Under the pieces are notes generated by a model. The model was not told the DNA's origin, did not search any database, and saw only the letters and a list, made by a program, of their open reading frames with translations. From Brachypterus glaber (lineage: Eukaryota > Arthropoda > Insecta > Coleoptera > Kateretidae): 64,000 bases of DNA. Numbering within the stretch: the stretch's first letter is position 1; every line of letters begins with the position of its first letter. A program made the position numbers and the translations under genes. Of the stretch, positions 33,301-42,266 are shown one piece after another. The DNA lies in contig OY294050.1 of assembly GCA_958510825.1 (NCBI GenBank), forward strand, positions 6,983,340 to 7,047,339, written 5' to 3'.

Positions 33301-33820
33301 AAATAATTTATATTAGTTTTACTTATGCAAATAAAAAAATTTCTTAAAGTTTGACCTAGGATAGTAATAGATAAACAATCCGTTTCACAATTTTTAGTAA
33401 TTCCCACGTTTCTGATAATTCAATTTTGTAAACTTTTAAGTTATGTATTTAATAATTAACATTATAAAAAATATGTAGGATTTTTGTTTTCTGTACTAAT
33501 GTACTTTGTGATCTTTAAGTTTTTGCTGGTTTGTTAAAATATGCAGAACTTTCAATGGTTTTATTTTGAACAAAATATTTAAATATGCAAAACAACTTTT
33601 TTATGAAAAAGTATTTGCAGTTTATTAAAGAGCGTAAAATTTCATGAAGTTTCAGGGGTCACATGCATAGGTTTAGTGTAAAAATAAAAAAGTTATGCGC
33701 TCTTTTAACTCACCTGGCTTTCCTGATTAGTTTGCCGTCTTTCCCTCTCTGTAAAACGAACGGTAGTCGATTTGAGACAACTATCATACTCCCTGAGGAG
33801 GCCACTGAATCTACAGTCAT
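18076..33820 (-). CDS. TPS: Trehalose-6-phosphate synthase, two predicted isoforms
   Basis: It makes trehalose-6-phosphate from UDP-glucose and glucose-6-phosphate, and the C-terminal HAD domain is of the trehalose-phosphatase type. In insects this cytosolic fat-body enzyme supplies haemolymph trehalose, used for flight fuel and as a chitin precursor. Nine exons give 722 residues with fully consistent phases, plus alternative last exons (806 or 798 aa total), the usual insect length. GT20 landmarks are IVVSNRLP (13-20), WVHDYHLML (161-169), GVDRLDYTKG (291-300; R294 and K299 match OtsA substrate-binding residues) and PLRDGMNLVAKEF (390-402). HAD landmarks are DYDGT (528-532, catalytic Asp pair) and GDDATDED (712-719). 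All look intact. The start at 33820 fits the family N-terminus; any upstream untranslated exon is unseen. Introns range from 64 to about 4,770 bases and are full of mobile elements. Confidence 0.96.
18601..19356. mobile_element. TIR element with CCCAGGTAGCAA ends, in the TPS alternative intron
   Basis: CCCAGGTAGCAA at the left and TTGCTACCTGGG at the right are perfect terminal inverted repeats. Just inside, the block CACATATTAACGTGRCTTTC + ACGTGAATGTCATG occurs near the right end and again at about 18773-18815, so the element carries an internal duplication of its end. No coding frame was seen. Confidence 0.75.
19357..20492. other. TPS alternative intron, no gene
   Basis: AT-rich. A small palindrome AGTTCTAAGAATATT...AATATTCTTAGAACT lies at about 19791-19846. 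Nothing else was recognised. Confidence 0.4.
20493..20693. mobile_element. TA-flanked MITE, 200 bp
   Basis: The termini TGGTCTGTTTCATCAAG and CTTGATGAAACACCA are inverted repeats with TA on each side. The inverted region extends further inward (AATTAAAAATCGCACAGTAA / TTACTGTGCGATTTTTAATT). A lone copy of one end lies at 38669-38715. TA duplication suggests a Tc1/mariner-type source. Confidence 0.7.
20694..21541. other. TPS exon 10a 3' region, probable 3' UTR
   Basis: No second gene was seen. Contains AATAAA (minus) at 21163-21168, a possible cleavage signal for the proximal isoform. A short direct repeat ATGCACCTCAATAAAA lies at about 20887-20918, and a G-rich GGGGGGCCCGG patch at about 20985. 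Confidence 0.4.
21542..21796 (-). CDS. TPS: TPS terminal exon 10a (proximal alternative)
   Basis: Encodes 84 residues (723-806 of the long isoform) from ALKGMAATFRV to a stop, after acceptor AAACAG in phase 0. The SAERRLPSTDSVLTLLKWVE stretch is the usual insect TPS C-terminus, so this is probably the ancestral exon. It ends in a lysine-rich tail (QRKKIDKKN). The nearest AATAAA on this strand is at 21163-21168, some 375 bases on. Confidence 0.88.
   Translation of the reverse strand, partial: ALKGMAATFRVTSSQITKTSAERRLPSTDSVLTLLKWVERHLSRRKPSLDPNSYRRNSLALQGRVQMEMSIIPTEQRKKIDKKN
21973..22480. mobile_element. Foldback element (family A) in TPS intron 9
   Basis: It starts CACGGTGTATTTGAAATAGG and ends with the complement; the terminal inverted repeats run about 45 bases (through AAATTTTAAGGGGTGATT). 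The interior shares long blocks with 23350-24215 (AGCAACGAGG, TTAACCAGGGGTGTGCGAAA). It lies about 177 bases upstream of the exon 10a acceptor. Confidence 0.75.
22795..22950. repeat. Cluster of AACGTTA palindromic motifs
   Basis: TAACGTTA or AACGTT occurs about nine times in 150 bases, in both orientations, ending near CACCAGGGTACC. A related AACGTTA-rich stretch lies at about 58430-58625. Confidence 0.65.
23078..23291 (-). CDS. TPS: TPS exon 9 (last shared exon)
   Basis: Residues 651-722. Carries HCAIEAKPPVSWNKGRAS (HAD lysine) and GDDATDEDAML (metal-binding acidic motif). Ends CTG|GTAAGT in phase 0, so it can be spliced cleanly to either of the two terminal exons. Confidence 0.93.
23350..24215. 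mobile_element. 866-bp foldback (family A) next to the exon 9 acceptor
   Basis: The left half (23350-23760) is repeated inverted in the right half (23790-24215) over almost its whole length. Examples are TTATTTAGAAATAGAGTCATT with its complement AATGACTCTATTTCTAAATA, and the TTTTAACCAGGGGTGTG block. It sits in TPS intron 8 with its end about 58 bases from the exon 9 acceptor, so transcripts would carry a very large hairpin there. Non-coding. Confidence 0.8.
24480..24770 (-). repeat. Dispersed repeat R3, inverted partial copy
   Basis: Matches the reverse complement of 32939-33150 and 57768-57965 (ACAAGGTTTTATCCAATAAA, TAGCTTAGGAATTCATATTT, GGTAATTGTCTTATTATCTG) but lacks their hairpin end. 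Confidence 0.7.
24900..25370 (+). repeat. Three tandem diverged units of about 150 bp
   Basis: The block AATAGAAGAAAAATTTAAAA + ACCACATAAAA recurs at about 24916, 25062 and 25238, each followed by ACACAAAAA.., a T-run and a CCCCC-rich stretch. A related single unit is at about 54880-54960. Confidence 0.65.
25428..25590. repeat. 160-bp hairpin in TPS intron 8
   Basis: ACAGTCGACCGTGTAGACCT...GACACGGAAACGTGTTAAAA is repeated inverted at the right (TTAACACGTTTCCGTGTC...AGGTCTACACGGTCGACTGT). Arms of about 65 bases. Confidence 0.75.
26856..26934. mobile_element. Short MITE-like hairpin, 79 bp
   Basis: CTGCCGTGCTAAGCTGAAAG...CCTATCT pairs with AGATAGG...CTTTTTAGCTTAGCAAGGCAG. In TPS intron 8. Confidence 0.65.
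27007..27285. mobile_element. Foldback element of about 280 bp in TPS intron 8
   Basis: ATTTAAAATTTCAC...TTACGAGATG at the left is matched inverted by CATCTCGTAAG...GTGAAATTTTAAAT at the right, with outer GACGTCAACGGCGGC / GCCGCCGTTGAATTC and inner CTATAGAA...ATATGACTG. Open frames here are by-products of the repeat. Confidence 0.7.
27827..28044 (-). CDS. TPS: TPS exon 8
   Basis: Residues 579-651, VGIEGITYAGNHGLEI through TPVHLR. HAD cap-region sequence of the trehalose-phosphatase type. Acceptor TTTTAG, donor AG|GTAAAG. Followed by a 4,535-base intron. Confidence 0.92.
28141..28330 (-). CDS. TPS: TPS exon 7
   Basis: Residues 515-578. Opens the HAD domain with LLLDYDGTLAP (catalytic D528 and D530) and includes the IVSGRN motif. 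The donor ATG|GTACGA is weaker than the others but gives the only phase-correct join to the conserved MVGIEGITYAG. Confidence 0.88.
28431..28707 (-). CDS. TPS: TPS exon 6
   Basis: Residues 423-515. Closes the GT20 domain (NPYEIDDASEVIHRAL) and encodes the linker to the phosphatase-type domain, ending DFDEYLSK at donor GTAAGG. Confidence 0.92.
29022..29194 (-). CDS. TPS: TPS exon 5
   Basis: Residues 365-423. Contains TPLRDGMNLVAKEF, the conserved sugar-nucleotide binding loop (D393, N396, E401), and ends in SPFAGAG with donor GTAAGC. Confidence 0.93.
29259..29512 (-). CDS. TPS: TPS exon 4
   Basis: Residues 281-365. Contains GVDRLDYTKGL with the R294/K299 pair that contacts the sugar nucleotide phosphates in the family. 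The donor AG|GTAAAT leaves phase 2; the next intron is only 64 bases. Confidence 0.93.
29690..29850. repeat. Near-perfect 160-bp hairpin in TPS intron 3
   Basis: GTTTAGTTTTCATCCTGTAT...AAGTCCCTTATGCGGACAAA at the left is repeated inverted almost without mismatch at the right. The loop is about 20 bases of CATG-rich sequence with its own GTACATGAAAC repeats. It occupies about a quarter of the 698-base intron. Confidence 0.8.
30211..30522 (-). CDS. TPS: TPS exon 3
   Basis: Residues 177-280, phase 0 at both ends (acceptor TGTAG, donor GTGAGT). Encodes KAEEENISVNLGFFLHIPFP and CDMVGFHITDY, typical of the GT20 core. Confidence 0.93.
30965..32280. repeat. Nested repeats filling TPS intron 2
   Basis: An outer repeat (30985-31500 and 32200-32280) matches 41485-42065 (CAAGGTAGGGAAGATT, TAGCCGAGCGTATT, CTTCTCTACCG, AAATAATGGTATG, GCTAGTAGTGAAAAAA). 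Inside it sits about 700 bases absent from the other copy. That insert includes the inverted relative of 14998-15385 (31530-31905) and a palindrome at 32040-32175 (AGTATGG...TATGGAATAG / CTATTCCATACT with GCGCTCGCG). A layered history of insertions is the simplest reading. Confidence 0.6.
32284..32704 (-). CDS. TPS: TPS exon 2
   Basis: Residues 36-176, from SAGGLVTAVAPVV to WIRQ, with acceptor TTAAG and donor GTAAGC. It holds the WVGWPG segment and the HDYHL motif, whose Asp (D164) corresponds to the glucose-phosphate pocket of bacterial OtsA. Confidence 0.93.
32939..33280 (+). repeat. Dispersed repeat R3 with hairpin end, TPS intron 1
   Basis: About 340 bases nearly identical to 57768-58099 (TATCCAATACATACAGRTAA, TAACCCCCGCGTGRCTTTTA). 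The right part is a hairpin GAAAATTAACCTGC..GCAGGTTAATTTTC inside ATATTGCC/GGCAATAT. Non-coding mobile element. Confidence 0.85.
33714..33820 (-). CDS. TPS: TPS exon 1
   Basis: Encodes the start ATG through residue 35 and ends AG|GTGAGT in phase 2. It carries the beginning of the GT20 domain (IVVSNRLPFVLQRG). The preceding bases on the minus strand are A/T-rich with no upstream in-frame ATG close by. Confidence 0.92.
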
Positions 33821-34544
33821 TTTAATAAAAAAATTAATAAATTAGAATAACTATAAATTAAAATGAATAAAATCAAATCACTAAAACTATAGACTAAAGA
33901 TTTTTCATCGCTAGAATCGTTTTTGGAAAAAACGGAAGTTTTAGCAAAAAATTGCACGGCTAGTGTGTGTCTATATCAAGACTGTTGGAAATAAGTTAAT
34001 ATCTTAAACTGTACAAAGTTCCATGATTATAAAAGGTCATAAAAGATTATCTTCATTTGCTGGTCATTTATAAATTGGTAAACAATTTTACTGATTTTCT
34101 ATTATTTCATACCAAGATAATACGGACCAAAAATTGGTAATTTTCCAAAGGAAACCATAGCACTAGATAGGTAGGTTTGTTAGGGTCGGTGGGTCGTCTG
34201 AGGGGTTCCACAGGAAGTGTGTAAACTACCTACCTACCCTAAAAAACCTGCCTATCCAGTACTCTGGAAGAAACTGGATTCCCTACTGGAAATCCCGCAC
34301 AAAACCGTTTATAAACGAATTAAATAGCATGAGAAATTGTTAACGTGTTAAATACTGAAAGTTGTTACAGTAAAAATAACAGAGCAATGTTATGTTTTAC
34401 TGTAAACAACTTGTATTCAATAACTACAGTTGCCAAATAATCCACAGTGGATTACTTGGCTAAAGTTCCAAAGGTTATATAGATTCCAAATATAAAAAAT
34501 CGTTTAGTATTTAATACGGTTACAAATTGTCAGTCGCTGCCAGA
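33821..34544. other. Upstream of TPS start; no second gene
   Basis: The TPS promoter or an untranslated first exon may lie here or further up, but I could not identify it. An imperfect hairpin (CTAGATAGGTAGGTTT...AACCTGCCTATCCAGT) lies at about 34160-34260. Confidence 0.4.
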
Positions 34545-34825
34545 GTTATAAGAGAAGACTCATTTAAACCAATGTGGACTGATTCTAGCCAATTAACGTT
34601 CGACCCTATCCAATCATATTTCACAAAAGATTTAGCCACACCCACTAGGCATTTGTTGTAATAAATATTAACTGGACTGGCTTTAATTTGTTTTATTTGT
34701 GTTCTGTGCATCGAGCTATATAAGATAAATACGTATTTAATAAAATAAATTTGAATTACGTCCCTGTCTAACATAAATCTGTTTTAAATGTAAACATTCT
34801 ACTATAAATGTGACACTGACTATAC
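34545..34825 (-). repeat. Inverted copy of the 5631-5890 repeat
   Basis: Shares, in reverse orientation, AGACTCATTTAAAC, TTCGACCCTATCCAATC, GAGCTATATAAGATAAATAC and ATTCTACTATAAATGTG with 5631-5890. Confidence 0.7.
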
Positions 34826-35475
34826 CGTATATGGAAAGTTTATCATTATTCAAAACATTTTGTACGGTTTATATCAGTTAGTACGTTTGTACGTTTCGCA
34901 ATGGTACTTTCTTCGGGGTATATAAAGATTAAACACATCTCCCTCTCACGCTATATCCTTTAGAAAAAATGAGAAGTACATAGAAGAATTAGAGAAGGAA
35001 ACAAAATCAGAAGAAGCTTTACAAAAAAAAAAAGAAAACTAGAATATTTTTTGGATTTTCGTAAAATTTTCTTACAATGGAATACGATAAAAGTTCACGA
35101 AAATTTAGTAATTTTTCGCAGTAATTACCATTAAATTTTACTGTTATCCACGGTAAAAAGTCTTTGAGCGTCATTATGTTCACTAATTACTATCTTTCAA
35201 CGGTTATTTTCACTAAAAAACTTTGTAGCTAACTTTTACGCACTATTTAATTTTAACACGAAAAAATCTTGTTTTTCTCTCCAATCTAATTCTTACACAG
35301 TCATTTTTAAAATAAACGAATCTAGATTCACGCACTGATGTAACAAGCGTTTTGTAAAAATGTTCAACTGGTATAGTCCAACTTTATAGTTCGATTGATA
35401 TTTTTTTTTCTAATTATGAAATCCTATTAAAATTCAATTAGAATTCAATTAGAATGAAGAATTTGTATTTGGTAT
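34826..35475. other. Non-coding AT-rich interval
   Basis: No gene or repeat was identified. Confidence 0.4.
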
Positions 35476-36179
35476 ACCGTGTTTGCAGTCTTTTGGTACA
35501 TAATAAAGGGGTCACTCAATCGGTTGTTGCTTTGTCTAGTTTGTGTGTTAGTGTGTTTTGGTGGTTGGTTGGTTTAGGTTTTTTTTCAGGCGAAAGCTAC
35601 CAAAAACCCAGACAGTCCAAACCAAAACACTAGACAAAGTAACAACTGATCGAGAGACGAGATGTTTGTTTTTAACCTCGCACTATTCTACTTAATTAAG
35701 CATCCCCTAAGTCCAGGACTTGTGTGGGTTAGTAGTAGAGGGAACCACCGGCTTTAATTGACTTTCGAACCAATATATCTAGGGAGTACGTCTTCGCCAA
35801 ATTTCAATTAGTAATTAACTGAAAAAGGCAATCGGCGCCAGTGTCAATGCTTTATCGATGCCTTAGACCGCTGAGATAATTCTCCCATAAAGATGATTAT
35901 TCATCACAAAACATGAAAAACAAGCATAGTAACATTTGTGCCACCAAAAATGTTACTTTTTAATATTAAATGTAGGTGTTTCGGTGAAGAATACTTTTTT
36001 GCTTAGTTTTAAATGAAGAATCGCTCTGCAGCATTAAACTTTATTGATGCTTTTTTTGTTTGCCATTCAAATCTTTGAAGGGCTGTAGCTCCCTTAGGGC
36101 TTATTTACGGACATATGTTGGTTTTTAATGTTACGTGATCATCCCCTTTATTAAGTACCAAAAGACTGCAAACACCGTC
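35476..36179. mobile_element. TIR element of 0.7 kb with a SINE inside
   Basis: Termini GTGTTTGCAGTCTTTTGGTA + CATAATAAAGGGG and the complement at 36140-36178 form inverted repeats of about 35 bases. Near the left end, GGTTGTTGCTTTGTCTAGT pairs with CACTAGACAAAGTAACAAC. A tRNA-derived SINE copy occupies 35685-35895. No coding sequence. Confidence 0.65.
35685..35895 (-). mobile_element. tRNA-derived SINE, copy 1
   Basis: On the minus strand it begins with an RNA polymerase III A-box-like tRNA head (CTCAGCGGTCTAAGGC), continues through GGCGCCGATTGCC, and shares its body with 49298-49520 (TTTTTCAGTTAATTA, TTGGTTCGAAAGTCAATTAA, GGTGGTTCCCTYTACTACTA, CAAGTCCTGGACTTAGGGGA). The B box has decayed in this copy. 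Confidence 0.65.
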
Positions 36180-36427
36180 TATAATTAACAGTTATATTTA
36201 TTATTTAATAATAATAATTAAGAAATTTTGTTTGTATTTTATTTAAATAAATTTAATAAAATTTATTTTTTTCAGAATAGCTGGACGGCAATTATTTTTA
36301 TGGGAACTTCTGGTAAGTACTTTGCCCATGCATGCACATACATATAAACCTAAGATCCAAATTTGAATTCTTTGGCTTAAGCGTTCTTGAGTTATTCAGG
36401 AAAAATATTACCAATAATTACTACTAA
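36180..36427. other. Non-coding; GTTCTTGAGTTAT motif
   Basis: Contains AAGCGTTCTTGAGTTATTC at about 36379, the reverse of the GATAACTCAAGAACG family. No gene. Confidence 0.4.
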
Positions 36428-36740
36428 ACTATACGTTGCCAATACAAATTCCATGAATCAAAAAACAAAAGTTTTGTGTTAATTTTGGCACTTTTTCTTT
36501 CTCAAAAGTTAAAATACAACGGGATAATTTATTACTTAAGTTATATAGAAAATACAATTTTTTAAACAATTTTTTTTTGTATTTTCTATATAACTTAAGT
36601 AATAAATTATAACGTTGTATTTTAGCTTTTGAAAAAGTCATAACATATGACGAAACGTAAAGTGTACTGAGAAGTGACGAATAAAAAGTGCCAAAATTAA
36701 CCCAAAACTTTTGTTTTTTGATTCATGGGATTACCAGTAA
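36428..36740. repeat. 310-bp asymmetric hairpin
   Basis: The left arm (ATGAATCAAAAAACAAAAGTTT...ATACAACGGGATAATTTATT) is matched inverted by the right arm, but the right arm has about 45 extra bases (36642-36690, containing GTCATAACATATGACG) between the matching blocks. Inner arms meet at TATAGAAAATACAA/TTGTATTTTCTATA. Confidence 0.75.
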
Positions 36741-38668
36741 TTTATTTAACAAAACAAGGTTTTACTAGGGCCCCTCAATAAATTAAAAAGTGAACCTAGA
36801 TTTTACCAGCTCCTTATCTCTTGATTTGTTTTAAGAAAGAGAAAAACAAAATGACCTATATTTTGGAATTATTTAAATTAAGACCACGTTTTGACTATCT
36901 CAGAAAAATAAAAACAAACCATTAAATTAATAAGACCACACATCAATTTTTTTTAATTTTATTTCGTAAACATGTTTATGAAGAGTTCTGTATCAAAATT
37001 TATCACAAAATGCAAAATCATCTCTCGCGCTGAAAGATTTTAATTTTTAACTTCGATAGATCTTAAGGTCTCCTAAGTGGGAGTTTCAGGTTATGATATC
37101 TCTACACAGTATTACGGAAAAATGATTTATGTACGTCTGTCGGTCCGCTCCAACGAACTAACAACTCTTTTCTCTAGAATACGCATATCGTTAATATAAA
37201 GTATCGCCAACATCTCGGTTTGTTTGTAAACAAATAGCAGGTATATTCAGGCCTGAACAATAACAATTACCAGTAACTGTTATTGTTGTCTCTGTTAAAA
37301 CAAAGCTATGCGAGTAAGACAGACAAATGTATATGTTGGCTACGTTTTTGTCAGTTTTTACAAATAAAATGCCTATTCTAGATAGAAGAGTTATTAGTTC
37401 GTTGGTCCGCTCGTTTAGAGATCGTTTGACAGATTAAAACTTAAGGTTTTTAGGGTACCATTCGACAAAGTTTTTCTTAATTTTCTTTAAGGGTATTTTA
37501 CTCATATTTAAAAATCAAAACATCAGTACGATATCTCGAAAATGTTTAATACAATATGCCGTCATTCGTTTATCTTGGATAGTAAACAAGGGTTGAGTTT
37601 GCAAACCACGGTTAAGGTTATTTTTTGATAAGTGCCCTAGATGACTGGTTGGATAGCACTAGCAACTAAAACCAAGTAACCCAAATGCGAGAGAAAAAAG
37701 CGTTCTTTTTAAAATTTTTGCTGATTGTCAATATAGGTTTATCTCCAAGTAACGTTGTAACGTTACAAAAATTCTAGTGAGCACTACAAAGTAAGCTATC
37801 ACAAAGAAAAGTGTTTACAGATTGTTCAAGTTTAATTTTGTGCGAAAACGATTCCCGATAAGAGAGGATGACGTCAATAGACGACCTCTTGATCATTCTT
37901 TTGTGATCCCCACGCCCCTACAATGATACTATTAACAGCTCTTAACGATAGTTTGCAAAGAGTGACCGCAAAAAAAGAGGTTTTTTAGCCTCTTTTTTAA
38001 ACATCTGTAACTTCAACTGGGATTGATAAAATGTAACGTATAAGTGCTCAAATTTTTTGTCTGCTCATGAACACGTGCAAAAAGCAAGATTTATTGTTCT
38101 AGAAGCTAAACATCCCCTTAAACAATAGGTTAAAGGGGTACTTGAATTGAACTTTAAACCAAAAGTCCAAACATTTTATTAAACATAACTGACTGGATCC
38201 CTTTAACTCGATTTTTCTTGAGATACTTTATGATTTACTACTTTTTTTGGTGCTTGGAGGGTAGTTTAACCCTCATTGTGGGGGGTGGATTTTCATCAAA
38301 TCCAAGGGTGATACCCCTTTATGTGGTTTTTATGTTTTATATTACAGAAAAATGTGTTTTTTAAATATTTAGATTTTTTTTAACAATCTTTTTTTTTTGT
38401 TTGAAGATACACATCTTTTAAACTAAAAGAATAACTGCCAAGAGTGTTGACTACTTTGAGCCAAGAACGTCATTTTTTTCAGTGTACGGGTAAACCCCCG
38501 GGGTTTTTACTGTAATGGCCATTGAAGAGTATACTTTGGAATGCGAAGCATTGCATATCTTCACGGCTTGGTTTATTTTAAAAATTATAATCCCATAAAA
38601 AGTTTTGGTGTGATAATTAATTTAAAAGATACTGCTTTAAAAAGTATATTAGAATATAAATCCTATGG
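36741..38668. other. Non-coding interval
   Basis: No gene was seen. Short repeats only: AACAATAACAATTACCAGTA near 37257 and AACGTTGTAACGTTAC at about 37752. Confidence 0.4.
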
Positions 38669-39480
38669 TCTGTTTTATCAAGCAAGAGAGTAAATTAAAA
38701 ATCGCACAGTGAATATTTTCAGGGGTAATATCATAAGTGATACTAGGTTAGGTATCGGTGGTTTTACATCGGCACTTAGTGCTACTAAGAGTGCCGATGA
38801 ATTGAAATCTTCGCCGAAAAGTCAAAATCTTTGACCACTTTTTTTCACATATCTCGACGTTTTAGACCATTCTGAGTCGAAATCAGTAAAAAAAAATTTC
38901 GTCCGTCTGTCTGTCTGTCTGTCTGTCTGGGTGTAAACTCTCTAACTCCATTTCTACATGAGATATCGACTTGCGGTTTTTTGCATATTGTTTCTTATCG
39001 TATTCCGAAGAGCTGATTAGATTTTGGGGGTAAACGATTGGGGGTAAGGGGGTAAAAATAGGGTAAAACTCCTATTTTTAGCGTTTTTTGTTTATAATTA
39101 AGGCAATATTATTGTATTTGGTTAATTTAGCACTTATATAAAAGATAATTTTAAATTGGTCATAAATATTATAAACAACGTTTTCCTAAAACGCATTGTT
39201 TTCGAGATATTGACGTTTAAAGCAGTAAAAGGTTTTTTTTAGCATATCTCACATATTTATAACCCGATTTCAAAAAATTATATTTAAATAAAAGCTCTTT
39301 TTAAGCCCTATAAAAAATGTTATATACAGTTTTTTGCTAGAATATGTTTTGAAGTACAGAATTTAAAATAAAAAAAAACACCTCGTTTGAAATTTGCAAA
39401 CTAGATGGCTCTAGTGTACAATAGTGCCGATGTTTTGACAGGGTGCTTGCAACGTTTCATCTAGTTTTACATAAATTTTA
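38669..39480. other. One MITE end plus CTGT microsatellite
   Basis: 38669-38715 is a lone end of the 20493-20693 MITE. A (GTCT)n run of about six units lies at 38904-38929, followed by GAGATATCGACTTGCGG. Sequence around ATCGGCACTTAGTGC (38760) and AGTGCCGATG (38792, 39422) repeats in opposite orientations. No gene. Confidence 0.5.
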
Positions 39481-39816
39481 CGAATATTAATTCAAATGAC
39501 GAAAATGCAACGACTGCTTTAGCAGGAGTTGCATTTTCCAAAAATGTAGTTATTTAATGGAAACTTTCTCAGCATTTATTTTTACCGAAGGATTATTTAA
39601 GATAAATATTATTTATTAAATATAAAAACTATTTGTTCGTGCAATTTAAGCACTATACAAATAGTTATTTAATAGATATACGTCGTATATGAATATATAA
39701 ATGATAATTTTATTTACATAAGTTTATTTTTGAATAGATATTGTCCTTGGGTTTTGTTTCTTTTCTTCTATATTGTAATAGAGATAACTCAAAGACGCTT
39801 TTATAAATGACTTTAT

Positions 39817-40210
39817 AGTATATTAAAGTACTAGTTTCATAACATACGTTTTTAGCGCACGAGTACAAGTTTGGAAAACGAGCCGCTTGCGGCGAGTTTT
39901 CTAAAGTATTAGTGCTCTAAAAACGTGTTATGAAACGAGTGCTTTGTACAATTTTTTCTATTTTGCTCTAAAATTTAAAAAACTTACATTTAAATTGATG
40001 ACTGATTTAGGGATTTTTGTTTTGGGTTAGCATTACAGTTTACACTATGTTTAAAATTCTAAGAACAAATGATATTTTGATATATTTTACAGTCATCTCT
40101 TCTTTTTTCACTGCAATTAACCAGTCCACAATTGTTTTACTACTCGCAAAGAGCTGTCATAACTTTCGTTTTTCAGCAATTGTCCAGCAGAACATTTTTT
40201 TTTTGCTTTT
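39817..40210 (+). repeat. Family P repeat, copy with hairpin and partial body
   Basis: Matches 6786-7180: same TAGCGCACGAGTACAAGTTT head, CCGCTTGCGG tip and ATTGATGACTGATTTAGGG body, then diverges at about 40140. Confidence 0.75.
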
Positions 40211-40274
40211 AACCGGTTAAATCATGTTTTTGATGGTTAAAACCGGTGCTTGGTTGTAATAATACGGGGCCAGT

Positions 40275-40350
40275 ATTACTGCCTTACAATTTGTAAGTTA
40301 CAAATTATTATTATTACTGCCTTACAATTTGTACGTTACAAATAAAGAGT
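40275..40350 (+). repeat. 38-bp direct duplication
   Basis: ATTACTGCCTTACAATTTGT + A(A/C)GTTACAAAT occurs twice, 38 bases apart. Confidence 0.7.
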
Positions 40351-40821
40351 TATTTTATTTTACTGTCTTCGGGCACAGAAATTGACACCTACCCGTTTGA
40401 AGAACGGGTAAAGCGGCTAGTTCTTTAATAAAAATCTCGTGAACTTTTACCAAAGTGATTCAGAGAGATACAAGTATTAAAATTGTTTTAACCGAGCTAT
40501 TAACAAATTTTTCTTACGGGAAAACAGAAAGAATACTTTTTTCCTTAAAAAGTCTATAAATAAAAAGTCTATAAATAATAGGAATCGTTACCTTCGACAT
40601 TTTTATCGCAGACATGAAGGACGCCCATCAAAAATCAGGTCTTGTGACTCACTCTATCAATGGATACCTATTAAAGATATATATGAAATGAAAACCTGAC
40701 AAACCTAGGTTTATAACAATAACATTGTTTACTACAAATTACGTCGCTTATACTAATTTACTGTAAATTTAATACAAGCTTGTAAAACATTAGCGTATCC
40801 GGAGAATAATTTTTTTTATTA

Positions 40822-40905
40822 ATTGTAAATTTTTTGGGCCAGTTGAAGAATTGTAAATTTTTTGGGCCAGTTGAAGAATTGTAAATTTTTTGGGCCAGTT
40901 GAAGT
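40822..40905 (+). repeat. 28-bp unit repeated three times
   Basis: ATTGTAAATTTTTTGGGCCA + GTTGAAGA in three near-identical head-to-tail copies. Confidence 0.85.
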
Positions 40906-41008
40906 TTATTTTTTATTTTTTAATATTGGAGATAAGTATGCACTCTAAAAAAATATATTTCTTTCAATAAAATCGATCCATGATTAACAGATTAACAAGC
41001 CGTGAAGA

Positions 41009-41420
41009 TACAGGGTTATTCAGAAATAAGTTCGAGAAGATTCTACGTTCAAAAATATCAAAAAAAGTTCCTATAATACTTGGTCCGGAAATGAGCCCTA
41101 AGGGAACTAAGACCCTCCTAAGGGTACATCCAAAAAGTAGTTTTTATTTAATATTTCTGAAAGCCTATAAACCACAGTAACGAAATTTTGCACATCTCTT
41201 AGCACTGATAAAAGCCTATCATTTCATGTAATTTTTATTTGGTAATTTTAACCAGGGACGTGCAAAATGGGGGGCGATGTCACTTTTTTGCCCCAAACTT
41301 TTTTATCCGTAATTTTTTTGACACTTTCTCAATAAAATATTAATCTTTAATTAAAAAAAGGTACTCTTTATGTAACACTATAGGGCCAACCGTTTTCGAT
41401 AAAGTTTCAATTAAAGAGGC
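41009..41420. mobile_element. Diverged family A element, single-arm form
   Basis: Begins TACAGGGTTATTCAGAAATA and follows the order of 23350-23760 (GAGCCCTAAGGGAACTAAG, TTTTAACCAGGGACGTGC, AAAAAAGGTACTCTT) with much divergence and no second arm. Confidence 0.6.
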
Positions 41421-41484
41421 CATTTCACGTTCTGAGCATCAAATATTGCATAAAAAATGCACCATTAAAAATTTTAATACTGCA

Positions 41485-42065
41485 GAGAATAATAGTAATT
41501 ATATGCCAAGGTAGAGAATACATTTTTTATAGCCGAGCGTATTGAATCCCGAGCTGCGTAGCACTGAGGGATTTAAGTATGCGAGGCTATAATAGTCTTC
41601 TCTACCGTAGTTTATATATTAGTTTTTTCACTACTAGCACTATTTAACTATTTTTATTCAAATAATAAAATAAATTATTAACAGAAATTATATTTCTTGA
41701 AATTTTCATAAAAATCAAGTAGCCTTGATTAGTGACATTTGCTCAAATAAATACTTTGAACTGAAATTTAAAAATTTAGTTGTTTTTTTATTTTTTTTCA
41801 TAATATTTAGCTAATTATTGATTGTATTAATATGCAATAATTATAAATAATTATATTTAATAAATAAAAAGTTATTTAAAGCTATTTTCTTGGATTTAAT
41901 TGCACAAAGAACTGAAATATCTAAAGTGACAGAAATCAATTGTTTATAAAATTTACTCCTACTAGGAGAGAAAAAATTATTATTGCTATAGGTGAAGAAA
42001 ATTGATTTCACAGTCTGAAAACATGATAAATAATGGTATGTTCTAAAGCTATTAGTGAAAAAAGA
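41485..42065 (+). repeat. Uninterrupted copy of the TPS intron 2 repeat
   Basis: Matches 30985-31500 plus 32200-32280 without the insertion found there. It therefore approximates the empty-site form of that repeat. Confidence 0.65.
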
Positions 42066-42069
42066 ATTT

Positions 42070-42266
42070 TATTTTGTTTTAAATGATGTAACACGACCCC
42101 CATTTCTGTTTAAAAAACCCTCCACTTATGTTCCCTTTGAAAGCTAAAAATACCGAATATATGCCAAAAGATTGTTTTTGTGTTTCAAGTTTAAAGTTGA
42201 TATCTCATGAGTTGAGCCCAACTCGTTTAAAGGTTAAGAGGGGGGTGAATTTTGGTCCGCACTGTA
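42070..42266. mobile_element. Truncated family B foldback
   Basis: Only the right end is present: TCGTTTAAAGGTTAAGAGG + GGGG..TTTTGGTCCGCACTGTA. Confidence 0.65.
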
